This document shows, piece by piece, positions 9,341 to 18,095 of a stretch of 64,000 nucleotides of DNA; the stretch's first letter is position 1; the number at the start of each line of letters is the position of its first letter. Position numbers and translations under genes: made by a program. The notes beneath the pieces are model-generated. The model saw only the letters and a list, made by a program, of their open reading frames with translations. It did not search any database and was not told where the DNA came from. Source of the stretch: Streptomyces sp. NBC_00286 (lineage in GTDB: Bacteria > Actinomycetota > Actinomycetes > Streptomycetales > Streptomycetaceae); assembly GCF_036173125.1 (NCBI RefSeq), contig NZ_CP108054.1:1922001-1986000 (forward strand), written 5' to 3'.

Positions 9341-9736
9341 ATGAGATTCCCCCCACGAATCACTCGCATCGGCGCAGCGGCCGCCGTCCTGTCCGGCCTC
9401 CTCGTAGGAGGCGCCGTCACCGCGAACGCTACGGAAACCTCCCCCACGGCGGTCGGCAGCATCTGCTACGACAACCTGCCGCCCCAGGCACACGACACGC
9501 TGGACCTGATCGAGCAGGGCGGTCCCTACCCCTTCCCGCAGGACGGCGGCGTGTTCCAGAACCGGGAAGGCCTCCTCCCCAGCCAGTCCACCGGCTACTA
9601 CCACGAGTACACAGTGATCACGCCTGGTTCCTCCGACCGCGGTGCCCGTCGCATCGTCACCGGTGAGGAGCACCAGGAGGACTACTACACCGCCGACCAC
9701 TACGAATCGTTCAAGCTGGTCGACTACAGCTGCTGA
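9341..9736 (+). CDS. Secreted guanyl-specific ribonuclease (RNase Sa family)
   Basis: 131 residues: a signal peptide at 1-30 (AAAAVLSGLLVGGAVTANA) and a mature ~96-residue RNase Sa fold. The match to RNase Sa is colinear: Cys42 and Cys131 correspond to the disulfide C7-C96, Glu89 to E54, Arg100 and Arg104 to R65 and R69, His120 to H85, so all catalytic residues are present. It cleaves single-stranded RNA 3' of G outside the cell. No barstar-like inhibitor is next to it. A strong hairpin terminator follows. Confidence 0.95.
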   Translation: MRFPPRITRIGAAAAVLSGLLVGGAVTANATETSPTAVGSICYDNLPPQAHDTLDLIEQGGPYPFPQDGGVFQNREGLLPSQSTGYYHEYTVITPGSSDRGARRIVTGEEHQEDYYTADHYESFKLVDYSC

Positions 9737-9794
9737 CCGGCACGTACGAGCGAACCGGCAGACCGCAACAACAGCCACAACTCCACAGCAAGAG

Positions 9795-9838
9795 CCTCGC
9801 CCCGCGGCACCCCCACTCTCATCGGCCGCGGGGCGAGG
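9795..9838 (+). terminator. Hairpin terminator downstream of the ribonuclease gene
   Basis: A perfect 14-bp stem, CCTCGCCCCGCGGC (9795-9808) pairing with GCCGCGGGGCGAGG (9825-9838), with a 16-nt loop. No U-tract, as usual for Streptomyces. It lies between the convergent ribonuclease and dioxygenase genes and could serve both. Confidence 0.8.
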
Positions 9839-9926
9839 TGCGTCCGGTCGCGGTCCGGCGCCGCTCGCCCGTCACTCCTCGGGCTGCCAGGGCGCGAGCG
9901 CGACATCGACCGCCGCGGCCAGCGTG

Positions 9927-10880
9927 TCACTTGGAACGACCTGGCGAAGGTTCCGGAAGGAGCACGATGTCGAAGCGCACTCGGGACCAGCTCTGCCCGG
10001 ACAGATCGCGTCCGTCGGGAGTGGGCGTGCCGGCCGCCTGTCGTTCGAAGCGCTTGACGAGGGAGTCCTTGACGCCGAACACGGCGTCGGAGTCCAGGAG
10101 TTGGTCGCCTTCCACGAAGATGTGGGTGACCAGGGTGCGCAGGCCCGGTGCCGTGGCCATGAAGTGCAGGTGGGACGCGCGCAGGGGCGAGCGCCCGGTC
10201 TCCTCGAGCAGGCGCCCCACCGGCCCGTCGTGGGGAATGGGGTACGGCGTCGGAGTCAGTCCCCAGAAGGCATATCGGCCCCGGTCGTCGGTGTACAGGT
10301 GGGCGCGGCCCGCGGTGTGGCCGTCGTCGTACTGAACGTCGTACAGGCCGTCTTCGTCGGCCTCCCACACCTCCAAGCGCGTGCCCGGCACCGGGTTGCC
10401 GTCGGTGTCCGTGACGGTGCCCTCGACCCAGCAGGGTTCTCCCGGGGCGCCGAAGGCCATGTCGCCGCCCAGGGGGATTTCCGGGGAGCCCTCCACGAAG
10501 AACGGGCCGACCACGGTGGCCTCCGTGGCGCCGGCGGACGCCTCGTTGTTCATGTTGATGGTCTGCATGGAGGCGCCGAGGACGTCGGACAACAGGATGA
10601 ACTCCTGCCGATTGTCGTTGGTGATATGGCCGGCCGCGGTGAGGAAGTCGACTGCGTGCTGCCACTCGGCCTCGGTGAGGCGCACCTCCCGCAGAAACGC
10701 GTGCAGGTGTCGCACCAGGGCCTCCATCAGCTGCTTGAGCCGGGGATCCGGGGTGTTCCGGAAGGATGCAAGCACGGTCTGTACCAACTCGTCCTCGACC
10801 TGGCGCTGTTGGTCGTCCGTGGTGACGGTCACGGTGTGGTTCCTTCCGTCGTCGGCGTGCGGGTTCATGAGCCGCTTCAT
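9927..10880 (-). CDS. Intradiol ring-cleavage dioxygenase (hydroxyquinol/catechol 1,2-dioxygenase type)
   Basis: 317 residues. An N-terminal dimerisation domain (~20-95) precedes the iron-binding beta-sandwich. The non-heme Fe(III) ligands are all visible: Tyr180 (DGLYDVQ), Tyr213 ([11 protein letters not shown]), His237 and His239 (RASHLHF). It inserts O2 between two ring hydroxyls to give a muconate or maleylacetate. ATG 10880 overlaps the stop of the upstream monooxygenase (ATGA) and has GGAGG ten bases before it; an internal ATG at 10868 is an alternative. Coupling to a hydroxylase suggests a two-step hydroxylation and ring opening, with a hydroxyquinol-type substrate most likely. Confidence 0.92.
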   Translation of the reverse strand: MKRLMNPHADDGRNHTVTVTTDDQQRQVEDELVQTVLASFRNTPDPRLKQLMEALVRHLHAFLREVRLTEAEWQHAVDFLTAAGHITNDNRQEFILLSDVLGASMQTINMNNEASAGATEATVVGPFFVEGSPEIPLGGDMAFGAPGEPCWVEGTVTDTDGNPVPGTRLEVWEADEDGLYDVQYDDGHTAGRAHLYTDDRGRYAFWGLTPTPYPIPHDGPVGRLLEETGRSPLRASHLHFMATAPGLRTLVTHIFVEGDQLLDSDAVFGVKDSLVKRFERQAAGTPTPDGRDLSGQSWSRVRFDIVLLPEPSPGRSK

Positions 10881-12070
10881 GAAATGGGCACCTCCTCGGC
10901 GTCGTAGCCGTAGATCCAGCCGTTGCCCACCAGGGGGTCGGAGCCGGCGAGGGCCGTGTCGCGGGCCTGTTGTTCGGGGCCGTCGGGCAGGTGGTTGAGG
11001 TCGCGGCGGGCGTGGCTGATCTGCTGGAGGCGGGTGGTGCGTTCGATGCGTACCGCCTCGTACTGCTTCAGCGCCTGCTCGGGATCGTCGGCCGACGCGG
11101 CCAGGCAGCGCGCCAGCACCGCGGCGTCCTCGATGGACTGGGCCGCGCCCTGGGCGAAGAAGGGGAACATGGGATGCGCGGCATCCCCGAGCAGGGTGGC
11201 CCGGCCCCGGCTCCAGTGCCGCAGCGGCGCCCGGTCCAGCAGCGCCCAGCGGCCGGGGACACCACCGGCGGCGATGAGGTCCGTAACCCTCGGGTCCCAG
11301 CCGGCGAACTCGGCGTGGAACTCCTCGCTCGTGGCCGTCGCGCTCCACGACTCGTCCGTGTAGTCCCCGGCGGGGGCGAAGGCGACGACATTGACGGCCC
11401 GTCCGCCGTTGATCGGGTAGTGCACGAAATGCCGGCCCGGCCCGAGCCACAGAGTCTGGGCGGAGCGCAGGGCGAAGTCGGGGGCGGCGTCGGCGGGCAC
11501 GATGGTGCGGAAGGCGCAGATACCGGAGTACGCCGGTGGTGCGGGATCGGCGATCGTGCCCCGGACGACGGAGTGCACGCCGTCGGCGCCGATCACGACG
11601 TCCGCCTCTACGCGGCTGCCGTCGGCGAAGCGCAGCCGCACACCGTGCGGGTTCTCGTCGATCGAGGTGCACCGGGCTCCCAGGAGGACCCAGTCGCCGG
11701 GCACGGCCGATTTGACGGTCTCCAGCAGGTCGGCCCGGTGGACGACGTACGTACGCTCGCCATAGAGCCGCTCGCACACGCCGCTCAGCTTCTCCACCGA
11801 CAGCACGCTTCCATCTGCCCAACGGCGGAACTCCCAGCCCCAGTCCAGCGGCACGGCCCGGCGCAGCAGTTGCTCCATGACGCCGAGGCGCCGCAGCAGT
11901 CGTACGGCATTGGGGGCGACGACGAGTCCGGCGCCGACCTCGCCGAGCGCGGGCGCCTGCTCGTAGACGGTGGCGGTCAGTCCCGCCCGGCGCAAGAAGG
12001 CCGCGGCGGCCAGGCCGCCGATGCCGCCTCCGACAACGGCGATCCGCGGGCCTGGCACCTGCGCGGGCAT
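10877..12070 (-). CDS. FAD-dependent aromatic monooxygenase (salicylate hydroxylase-like)
   Basis: 397 residues from ATG 12070 (RBS GAGGAG seven bases upstream). FAD-binding GxGxxG at the N-terminus ([19 protein letters not shown]), the GADGVHS dinucleotide motif near the middle, and the second FAD motif [17 protein letters not shown]. Family members use NAD(P)H and O2 to hydroxylate an aromatic acid, sometimes with decarboxylation. The 4-nt overlap with the dioxygenase indicates that they act in sequence. Substrate not determined; upstream DNA has a TTCAATGAA dyad that may be a regulator site, but no regulator gene is adjacent. Confidence 0.9.
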   Translation of the reverse strand: MPAQVPGPRIAVVGGGIGGLAAAAFLRRAGLTATVYEQAPALGEVGAGLVVAPNAVRLLRRLGVMEQLLRRAVPLDWGWEFRRWADGSVLSVEKLSGVCERLYGERTYVVHRADLLETVKSAVPGDWVLLGARCTSIDENPHGVRLRFADGSRVEADVVIGADGVHSVVRGTIADPAPPAYSGICAFRTIVPADAAPDFALRSAQTLWLGPGRHFVHYPINGGRAVNVVAFAPAGDYTDESWSATATSEEFHAEFAGWDPRVTDLIAAGGVPGRWALLDRAPLRHWSRGRATLLGDAAHPMFPFFAQGAAQSIEDAAVLARCLAASADDPEQALKQYEAVRIERTTRLQQISHARRDLNHLPDGPEQQARDTALAGSDPLVGNGWIYGYDAEEVPIS

Positions 12071-12158
12071 GGATCCACTCCTCTGTTTCGAGGGCGAGCG
12101 TCCTGCTGACGCTTGGATCCTTGCCGACACCTCGACAGCACCGAAAGCGCTACGTCCA

Positions 12159-12167
12159 TTCAATGAA
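12159..12167. promoter_or_regulatory. Short dyad upstream of the monooxygenase-dioxygenase operon
   Basis: TTCAATGAA, a 4-bp inverted repeat around A, lies about 90 bp before the monooxygenase start in an AT-rich patch. Similar sequences occur in IclR-type operators of aromatic catabolism, but here that is inference. Confidence 0.25.
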
Positions 12168-12222
12168 CACATCTGGCCAAACTGACCAGGGACATCGCCA
12201 CGGGTCGAGAGCTCACACGGCG

Positions 12223-12852
12223 CTACGCGGCGTCCGGCGGCAGCTCGTACGAGCCGTACTGCGGGCGCCCCGCCAGCTCATACGTGTGGATGGCGACCCC
12301 CGTGCTCGTGACGCGCGCCTCGGTGTGGGTGAACGCGGTCGGTACGGCGCCCTCGGCGAAGAGGCGGCGGCCGGTGCCGAGTACGACGGGGAAGGTCAGC
12401 AGGTGCACCGTGTCGACCAGGTCGTGCGCCAGGAGGGACTGGGCGAGGGCGCCGCTGCCGTGGACCTGGAGCTCGCCGTCGGTGTTCTCCTTGATTGCGG
12501 TGACTTCCTTGGCGAGGTCGCCGCGGACGATCGTGGTACCGGCCCAGTCGGCCTGCGTCAGGGTCGACGAGACGACGTACTTGGGCAGGGAGTTCAGCTT
12601 GCTCGCGACCGGGTCGCCCGGGTCGATGACCCTGGGCCAGTGCGCGGCGAAGATCTCGTACGTACGGCGCCCGAGCAGGAACGCGCCCACCCGGCCGAAG
12701 ACCTCGTCGATGAACCGTCCGAAGTCCTCATCGCCGTACGGAACGCTCCAGCCGCCGTGCTCGAAGCCGTCGCGGGTGTCCTCGTTGGGACCGCCGGGGG
12801 CCTGATAGACCCCGTCGAGGGTGACGAAGCTGGTGAGACTGAGCTTGCCCAT
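12223..12852 (-). CDS. Dihydrofolate reductase-fold protein (RibD C-terminal domain family)
   Basis: 209 residues, one domain. Begins MGKLSLTSFVTLDGVYQAPGG, the typical start of actinobacterial RibD_C/DHFR-like proteins, with a central FLLGRRTYEIFAAHWPRV and a C-terminal dinucleotide-binding VHGSGALAQSLLAHDLVD. Probably an NAD(P)H-dependent reductase of unknown substrate. GAAGG precedes the ATG by about nine bases. Single gene between the aromatic and allantoin blocks. Confidence 0.9.
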   Translation of the reverse strand: MGKLSLTSFVTLDGVYQAPGGPNEDTRDGFEHGGWSVPYGDEDFGRFIDEVFGRVGAFLLGRRTYEIFAAHWPRVIDPGDPVASKLNSLPKYVVSSTLTQADWAGTTIVRGDLAKEVTAIKENTDGELQVHGSGALAQSLLAHDLVDTVHLLTFPVVLGTGRRLFAEGAVPTAFTHTEARVTSTGVAIHTYELAGRPQYGSYELPPDAA

Positions 12853-12952
12853 GATGACTGCCTTCCGTGGAGGGAGGTGATGTCTCTGTCATCAGTTCAG
12901 ACCGCTCTTGCGCCCGCAACTCATCGGTCCGTGGGTTCATCGCCCCCGCCCG

Positions 12953-14083
12953 TCAGCCCTCCACCTCCCGAAGCCGCCCCCGCAGCTCCGCCATGCCCTC
13001 CTCCGTCAGCGAGCCGAACAGCCGCAGCCGTGAGATCCCGCCGTCCGGGAAGATGTCCACGCGTGCGTGGGTGCCCACGGCCGGCGTGGGCAGGACGAAG
13101 CGGTGGTTCGTGTCCGGCTGGAGGCGGGTGCGGGGCAGGATCTCCGTCCAGTCGCCGGTCTCGGTGTCCCTCAACGACACCGAGGCCCACCCGGCCGAGT
13201 TGCCCTTCAGATACGCCGTGTCGATCTCGATCGCCCGGATCTCGGACCGAGCCACGAGCCGGTAGCGGATCCAGTCGTGGCCCGTGTCGCGGCGACGCCG
13301 CGTCTCCCAGCACTCGTGCATCGCGCGGGAGCGGCCCGGCTGGATGGTGTTGGTGGCGGGCGAGTAGAAGAGGTTGGACGCGTCCTCGGCCTGGCCGCCG
13401 TTCTCCAGGGCCACGACGTCGAAGGTGCCGAGCACGGACAGCCACTCGGGGTCCGGGACCACCTCGCCGTACACGCGCAGGCGTGCGATGCCCCCATCAG
13501 GATGCTGATTGACGCGCAGGTGCGTGAAGCGCTGCTCCAGAGCGACGTCGAAGCCATTGACCGCGTGCCCGCCAACCGCCGTACGGGGCACGAGAGTTGT
13601 CCACTTCACGTCGTCCGACAGCAGTTCCTCCGGCGACGGGGAGCCGGGCACCGACACGCCCTCGACCGACACCGCCTGCGGATAGTTGCCGCGGAAGTGC
13701 GCGGTGTCGACGACGACGCCGCGTACGACACCGGGGGCGCCGAGCCGTACCAGCGCCCAGTCGTGGTCCTCGGCCGTGGGCCACGGATGCTCGGCGGAGG
13801 CGCCCCGGCGGCGCCGGGTCTCCCAGCCGTCCATGATCTTGCCCTTGTGCCCGAAGCGCTCGGGATCGAACTCGGCGCGCTCGGGCACGAGGAGATTCTC
13901 GCGCTGGGCGAAGAACTCGTCGTTGGCGGCGACGACCCCGGCGCCGAGCCGGCGGTCGGCGAGGTTGGCGTACCGCGTGAACGGGAAGTCGGCGGTGCGG
14001 TAGTCCGCGTACGGGTCGCCGCCCCCGTACGGGCTCGCGTCGCCGGTGAAACGAGCCACAGGGGATTCATGCTGCGCCGTCAC
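12953..14083 (-). CDS. alc: Allantoicase
   Basis: 376 residues starting at GTG 14083. Two tandem allantoicase repeats, each containing the motif WETRRRR (about residues 85-92 and 255-262), followed by jelly-roll strands such as HLRVNQHPDGGIARLRVYG and its copy ARVDIFPDGGISRLRLFG. The enzyme splits allantoate into ureidoglycolate and urea in the cytosol. The start lies 5 nt after the allantoinase stop, so the two form an operon, and they catalyse successive steps. Confidence 0.96.
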   Translation of the reverse strand: MTAQHESPVARFTGDASPYGGGDPYADYRTADFPFTRYANLADRRLGAGVVAANDEFFAQRENLLVPERAEFDPERFGHKGKIMDGWETRRRRGASAEHPWPTAEDHDWALVRLGAPGVVRGVVVDTAHFRGNYPQAVSVEGVSVPGSPSPEELLSDDVKWTTLVPRTAVGGHAVNGFDVALEQRFTHLRVNQHPDGGIARLRVYGEVVPDPEWLSVLGTFDVVALENGGQAEDASNLFYSPATNTIQPGRSRAMHECWETRRRRDTGHDWIRYRLVARSEIRAIEIDTAYLKGNSAGWASVSLRDTETGDWTEILPRTRLQPDTNHRFVLPTPAVGTHARVDIFPDGGISRLRLFGSLTEEGMAELRGRLREVEG

Positions 14084-14088
14084 GGTGA

Positions 14089-15459
14089 TCAGTGGTTCCT
14101 CTCGAGAAATCGGCCGGCAGGCTCGCCGAACTCGCCGTCGGCCACGATGCGTTGGCCGCGCAGCCAGGTGGACTTGACGACGCCGTGCAGGGTCCGGCCC
14201 GCGTACGCCGTGACCCGGTTGCGGTGGTGCAGCGCGGCGGGGTCGACGGTGAAGGTCTCCTCGGGCGCGAGGACCGCGAAGTCGGCGTCGCGGCCGGCCT
14301 CGATGGCTCCCTTCTGGGAGAGTCCGGCCAGTTCGGCGGGGCGCGCGGACATCCAGCGGACGACGTCCTCGAGGGACCGGCCTCGCCTACGGGCCTCGGT
14401 CCAGATCGCCGAAAGGCCCAGTTGGAGTGAGGAGATGCCTCCCCAGGCGGTGGTGAAGTCGGCGGTCTTGAGGTCGGCGGTGGAGGGCGAGTGGTCGGAC
14501 ACGATGCAGTCGATCGTGCCGTCGATCAGGCCCTGCCACAGCGCGTCCTGGTTGGCCGCCTCGCGGATCGGCGGGCAGCACTTGAACTCGCTTGCCCCGT
14601 CCGGGACTTCCTCGGCCGTGAGCGTGAGGTAGTGCGGACAGGTCTCGACGGTCAGTCGTACGCCCTCCCGCTTGGCGGTGGCGATCAGGGGCAGCGCGTC
14701 ACTGGAGGAGAGGTGCAGCACGTGCACGCGCGCGTGGAGGCGCCCCGCCTGCGCGATGAGCTGGGCGATGGCGGTGTTCTCGGCGTCGCGCGGCCTGGAG
14801 GCGAGGAAGTCGGCGTACGCGCCGCCGCTCTTCTGAGGGGCGGCGGCAAGCTGGTGCGGGTCCTCGGCGTGCACGATCAGCAGGCCGTCGAAGCCCGCGA
14901 TCTCGGCGAGCGCACGGGCGAGTTGCTCCTGGTCCAGCTCGGGGAACTCGTCGACTCCGGAGGGTGAGAGGAACGCCTTGAAGCCGAAGACTCCGGCGTC
15001 GTGCAGCGGGCGCAGGTCCTTGACGTTGTCGGGCAGGGCGCCGCCCCAGAAGCCGACGTCGATATGGGCCTTGGACCGGGCGACGTCCTTCTTGGTACGA
15101 AGGTGGTCGACCGTCGTGGTCGGCGGAAGGGAGTTGAGCGGCATGTCGATCAGCGTCGTGATGCCACCGGCCGCCGCGGCGCGGGTGGCGGTCCAGAAGC
15201 CTTCCCACTCTGTGCGGCCAGGGTCGTTGACGTGCACGTGGGTGTCGACGAGGCCGGGTAGCAGGACGTCGTCGCCGAAGTCCTCCAGCCGCGCTCCAGG
15301 GGGCACTTCAGTGTCGTACGGCAGTACGTCCGTGATCTTGCCCTCCGCGACCGCGACCGAGGCGGCGCGTGTCCCTTCGGGAGTGACGACGCGCGTCGAG
15401 CGCAGGACCAGATCGCCCCGCACCTCGCCCTGACCCTCGCTCCATCCGTGGTCGGACAC
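14089..15459 (-). CDS. allB: Allantoinase
   Basis: 456 residues starting at GTG 15459 with GAGAGGGG upstream. Amidohydrolase fold with the metal ligands H74 and H76 in DTHVHVN, the carboxylated Lys in [20 protein letters not shown], and the catalytic Asp in SDHSPS. It opens the hydantoin ring of allantoin to allantoate. First gene of the allB-alc operon, divergent from the IclR regulator at 15714; the gap carries several dyads, including one shared with the urate operon. Confidence 0.96.
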   Translation of the reverse strand: MSDHGWSEGQGEVRGDLVLRSTRVVTPEGTRAASVAVAEGKITDVLPYDTEVPPGARLEDFGDDVLLPGLVDTHVHVNDPGRTEWEGFWTATRAAAAGGITTLIDMPLNSLPPTTTVDHLRTKKDVARSKAHIDVGFWGGALPDNVKDLRPLHDAGVFGFKAFLSPSGVDEFPELDQEQLARALAEIAGFDGLLIVHAEDPHQLAAAPQKSGGAYADFLASRPRDAENTAIAQLIAQAGRLHARVHVLHLSSSDALPLIATAKREGVRLTVETCPHYLTLTAEEVPDGASEFKCCPPIREAANQDALWQGLIDGTIDCIVSDHSPSTADLKTADFTTAWGGISSLQLGLSAIWTEARRRGRSLEDVVRWMSARPAELAGLSQKGAIEAGRDADFAVLAPEETFTVDPAALHHRNRVTAYAGRTLHGVVKSTWLRGQRIVADGEFGEPAGRFLERNH

Positions 15460-15524
15460 CCGGGCCCCTCTCAGCCGTGCTGTTCCGCGCTGCCGTTTTC
15501 TTCCGCCTCTTCCGCATTGCGAAA

Positions 15525-15541
15525 TTCAACGTTATGTTGAA
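15525..15541. promoter_or_regulatory. Candidate AllR operator in the allB-allR gap
   Basis: TTCAAC-GTTAT-GTTGAA, a perfect 6-bp inverted repeat, 66 bp upstream of the allB start. The core TCAAC-N5-GTTGA is repeated at 60930-60944 upstream of the OHCU decarboxylase operon, the other ureide operon of this window. Confidence 0.6.
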
Positions 15542-15596
15542 GGAGTCTTCCCCGCAGGCTCCACCTCGTCAAGAGCGCACCCCTCCGCCTGGAATC

Positions 15597-15620
15597 TTCC
15601 ATAAAGCGGAATTCCGCTTT
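15597..15620. promoter_or_regulatory. Palindromic site(s) in the allB-allR gap
   Basis: TTCC-ATAAAGC-GGAA (15597-15611) overlaps a perfect 18-bp palindrome AAAGCGGAATTCCGCTTT (15603-15620). A TTCC-N7-GGAA dyad is also found upstream of aceB (18096-18110). It sits about 95-115 bp before the regulator start, a suitable place for autoregulation. Confidence 0.5.
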
Positions 15621-15713
15621 CATTGAGCAGAACGTAGTTATCCACAGCCGGTCCGTCAACCAACTGACCGGCCGATAGGCTGCTTCTCCTGCCGGACCTG
15701 AAAGGAACGCCCC

Positions 15714-16532
15714 GTGCCGACGTCCAGCGACAGCGACGCCCCTGCGGATGCCTCCGCATCGAAGAACTCCGCACCCAGCGGTGGCGTCCAGTCCCTCGAG
15801 CGCGCCTTCGACCTGCTGGAGAGAATGGCGGACGCGGGCGGCGAGGTGGGCCTCAGCGAGCTCTCCGTGAGCAGCGGGCTGCCGCTGCCGACGATCCACC
15901 GGTTGATGCGCACGCTCGTGGCCTGCGGTTACGTACGCCAGCAGGCCAACCGCCGGTACGCGCTCGGCCCTCGCCTGATCCGCCTCGGCGAGTCCGCCTC
16001 CCGGCTGCTCGGCACCTGGGCCCGGCCCTACCTGGCGCGCCTGGTCGAGGAGACCGGCGAGACGGCGAACATGGCGCTGCTCGACGGCGACGAGATCGTG
16101 TACGTAGCGCAGGTCCCGTCGAAGCACTCGATGCGGATGTTCACCGAGGTCGGCCGCCGGGTCCTGCCGCACTCCACCGGCGTCGGCAAGGCCCTGCTCG
16201 CCCACCTCCCGGCGAACGAGGTACGCGCCCTGCTGTCCCGTACGGGCATGCCGGCCGCCACGGACAAGACGATCACGTCACCGGACGCATTCCTCACCGC
16301 ACTGGAAGAGGTCCGCCGCTCCGGATACGCGGTGGACGACAACGAGCAGGAGATAGGCGTCCGCTGCCTGGCGGTCTCCGTCCCCAACTCACCCACCGCG
16401 GCGGCGATTTCGATCTCGGGCCCGGCCGGCCGGGTAACGGAGGCGATGACGGAGAAGACGGTGCCCGTGCTGCAGCAGATCGCGGTGGAACTGTCGGAGG
16501 CGTTGGCGAGCTCGGGGCCAAGCGCCCCGTAA
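15714..16532 (+). CDS. allR: IclR-family regulator, AllR-like
   Basis: 272 residues from GTG 15714 (AAAGGAA ten bases upstream). N-terminal winged helix at about 25-90 (GLSELSVSSGLPLPTIHRLMRTL) and a C-terminal IclR effector domain at about 95-265 (NMALLDGDEIVYVAQVPS, GRRVLPHSTGVGKALLA, DNEQEIGVRCLAVSVPN). Divergent from allB and upstream of aceB; in Streptomyces coelicolor and E. coli the IclR protein AllR represses allantoin use, with glyoxylate or allantoin-derived effectors, and the synteny supports the same role. The stop codon lies in the loop of the hairpin that begins repeat copy B. Confidence 0.9.
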   Translation: MPTSSDSDAPADASASKNSAPSGGVQSLERAFDLLERMADAGGEVGLSELSVSSGLPLPTIHRLMRTLVACGYVRQQANRRYALGPRLIRLGESASRLLGTWARPYLARLVEETGETANMALLDGDEIVYVAQVPSKHSMRMFTEVGRRVLPHSTGVGKALLAHLPANEVRALLSRTGMPAATDKTITSPDAFLTALEEVRRSGYAVDDNEQEIGVRCLAVSVPNSPTAAAISISGPAGRVTEAMTEKTVPVLQQIAVELSEALASSGPSAP

Positions 16533-16600
16533 GGGGCGCGGGGCTGCATCAATGTGCGGCTCCGCCGCGTGGACGCCGGCCACAACGCACCCGCACCCTC
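16522..16600 (+). repeat. Interspersed intergenic repeat, copy B, with hairpin over the allR stop
   Basis: GCGCCCC-GTAA-GGGGCGC (16522-16539) has the allR TAA stop in its loop; GCGGC-TCC-GCCGC (16556-16568) and GCCACAACGCACCCGCACC follow. Same element as 4727-4802 and 16754-16894. The first hairpin is a likely allR terminator. Confidence 0.8.
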
Positions 16601-16753
16601 TCTCCGGCGGGAGGGGTCGTGGGCCGGTGCGTCGTATGCCCGTCGCTTAGGTCCGGTCTCGGAGGACCAGGGCCTTGTACCAGGCCAGAGCCGTATGCCC
16701 GCCCTGCGACGGGCTGACGCACCGGCCCACGGCCCCGACCCACGCACGGACCC

Positions 16754-16894
16754 AAGGGGCGCGGGGCTGTGACAATTGCGGCTCCGCCGCGATGGGGGTC
16801 CCCCCGCTCATGGGGGTCCCCCCGCTCGAGCGAAGCCGAGAGTGGGGGAGGAGCCGAGAGTGGGGGAGCGACCAGCCACAACGCACCCGCACCC
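16754..16894 (+). repeat. Interspersed intergenic repeat, copy C, with an inserted GGGGGTCCCCCC element
   Basis: Starts AAGGGGCGCGGGGCTGTG, has GCGGC-TCC-GCCGC at 16778-16790, and ends GACCAGCCACAACGCACCCGCA. Between them is an insert with two copies of TGGGGGTCCCCCCGCTC and two of GCCGAGAGTGGGGGAG, able to fold as nested hairpins. The 403-bp gap between allR and the 16936 gene (16533-16935) holds only repeats B and C and linking DNA; no gene seen there. Confidence 0.8.
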
Positions 16895-16935
16895 AAACAC
16901 GAACCCACCGCCCCAACCGCCGAAGGCAGTGGCGC

Positions 16936-17223
16936 TCAGCGCCGGGGAGGATCCCCGAACATCTCCACCGCGCTGCGCACCTCCCGCAACCCGGGCGCCA
17001 GCGCGCTCACCGAGCCGATGGAGCCGGCGATCAACAGCAGCGAGCGGCGCAGCCGCGGTACCTCGGGGATGCCGCTCACCGTCATCGCGGCCAGCGCAGC
17101 CAGCTCGTCCTCCGCGATCCCGCGATCCGGGAACTCGGCGGGATGCGTGGCAAGTTCGCGGCGCAAGCGGGACACCGCGGTCCTGAGCTCCGCCACCCTC
17201 GGATCCTCGTCGCTGCCGGTCAC
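16936..17223 (-). CDS. Small conserved protein (DUF5955-like), 95-110 aa
   Basis: A helical protein with PRVAELRTAVSRLRREL, a central AEDELAALAAMTVSG and a C-terminal hydrophobic pattern (PRLRRSLLLIAGSIGSVSALAPG) ending VRSAVEMFGDPPRR. It resembles a short actinobacterial family of unknown function. Start uncertain: GTG 17223 (VTGSDEDP) fits the conserved part, GTG 17268 would add 15 residues. Lies between allR and the MobA-like gene in the opposite direction; no role in purine metabolism can be read. Confidence 0.7.
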   Translation of the reverse strand: MTGSDEDPRVAELRTAVSRLRRELATHPAEFPDRGIAEDELAALAAMTVSGIPEVPRLRRSLLLIAGSIGSVSALAPGLREVRSAVEMFGDPPRR

Positions 17224-17441
17224 TGACCTCTGCCCCAAGCTCCGCAACACAGCTCTCCCCCCTCGCACTCCTTCGTGCGCCGGACGTACGTACTGCTTCC
17301 GTCGAACACCCCGTGGCGTTGGTCAGGCACCGGGGACCGCGGGCCAGTAAACGCCACCCGCAGCGGTGGGCGCCACTCCGAGGACCGAAATTCAGTCGAC
17401 CGACACCATGAACTCGCCGCAGTGTCAGGTAAGCAAGAGGC

Positions 17442-18041
17442 ATGACAGGGAAACGGGACCAGGTGGCGGGCCTGCTACTCGCGGCAGGCGGCGGCCGGCG
17501 GCTAGGCGGGCGCCCCAAGGCGCTGCTCGAACACCGAGGCAGCCCCCTCGTCGAGTACGCGGCGGGCGTACTCCGCGAGGGCGGCTGCGCCCAAGTGCAC
17601 GTGGTCCTGGGAGCGCAGGCGGACCTGGTCCGCGCGACAGCCGCACTGCCCGGCTGCGTGCTCGTCGACAACGCCCAGTGGGAGGAGGGCATGGGCTCCT
17701 CGCTGCGCGCCGGCCTCGACTCGCTGGCCGAAACGGGGGCGCGGGCCGCCCTGGTGTCGCTGGTCGACCAGCCCGGCATCGGGCCGGAGGCGGTGGCCCG
17801 CGTGCTCGCCGCGTACGACTCCGAGGCATCGCTCGCGGCAGCCTCGTACAACGGTGTACGCGGGCACCCCGTGCTGTTCGGCGCCGACCACTGGACCGGT
17901 ATCAGCGCGACTGCCGTCGGGGATCGCGGGGCACGCGCCTATCTGAAGGCGCACGACGACGCGATCACGCTCGTCGAGTGCGGTGATGTGGCGGAGGCGT
18001 ACGACATCGACACGGAGGACGACCTGATCCACTTGGAGTGA
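17442..18041 (+). CDS. MobA-like nucleotidyltransferase (molybdenum-cofactor cytidylyltransferase type)
   Basis: 199 residues, a single NTP-transferase domain: nucleotide-binding AGLLLAAGGGRRLGGRPKALL at 9-28, metal-binding SLVDQPG near 105, and C-terminal AYDIDTEDDL. Family members (MocA/CoxF-like) convert molybdopterin to MCD or MGD for xanthine dehydrogenase-type enzymes, or are annotated as nicotine blue oxidoreductases. In this setting, maturation of xanthine dehydrogenase is an attractive inference, but no xdh gene is in the window. Followed by aceB in the same direction with a 136-bp gap. Confidence 0.85.
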   Translation: MTGKRDQVAGLLLAAGGGRRLGGRPKALLEHRGSPLVEYAAGVLREGGCAQVHVVLGAQADLVRATAALPGCVLVDNAQWEEGMGSSLRAGLDSLAETGARAALVSLVDQPGIGPEAVARVLAAYDSEASLAAASYNGVRGHPVLFGADHWTGISATAVGDRGARAYLKAHDDAITLVECGDVAEAYDIDTEDDLIHLE

Positions 18042-18095
18042 GTGACGTGCCACCCAAAGCCGCCCACAGCCGCCCACAGCCGCTCGCCATTGAAC

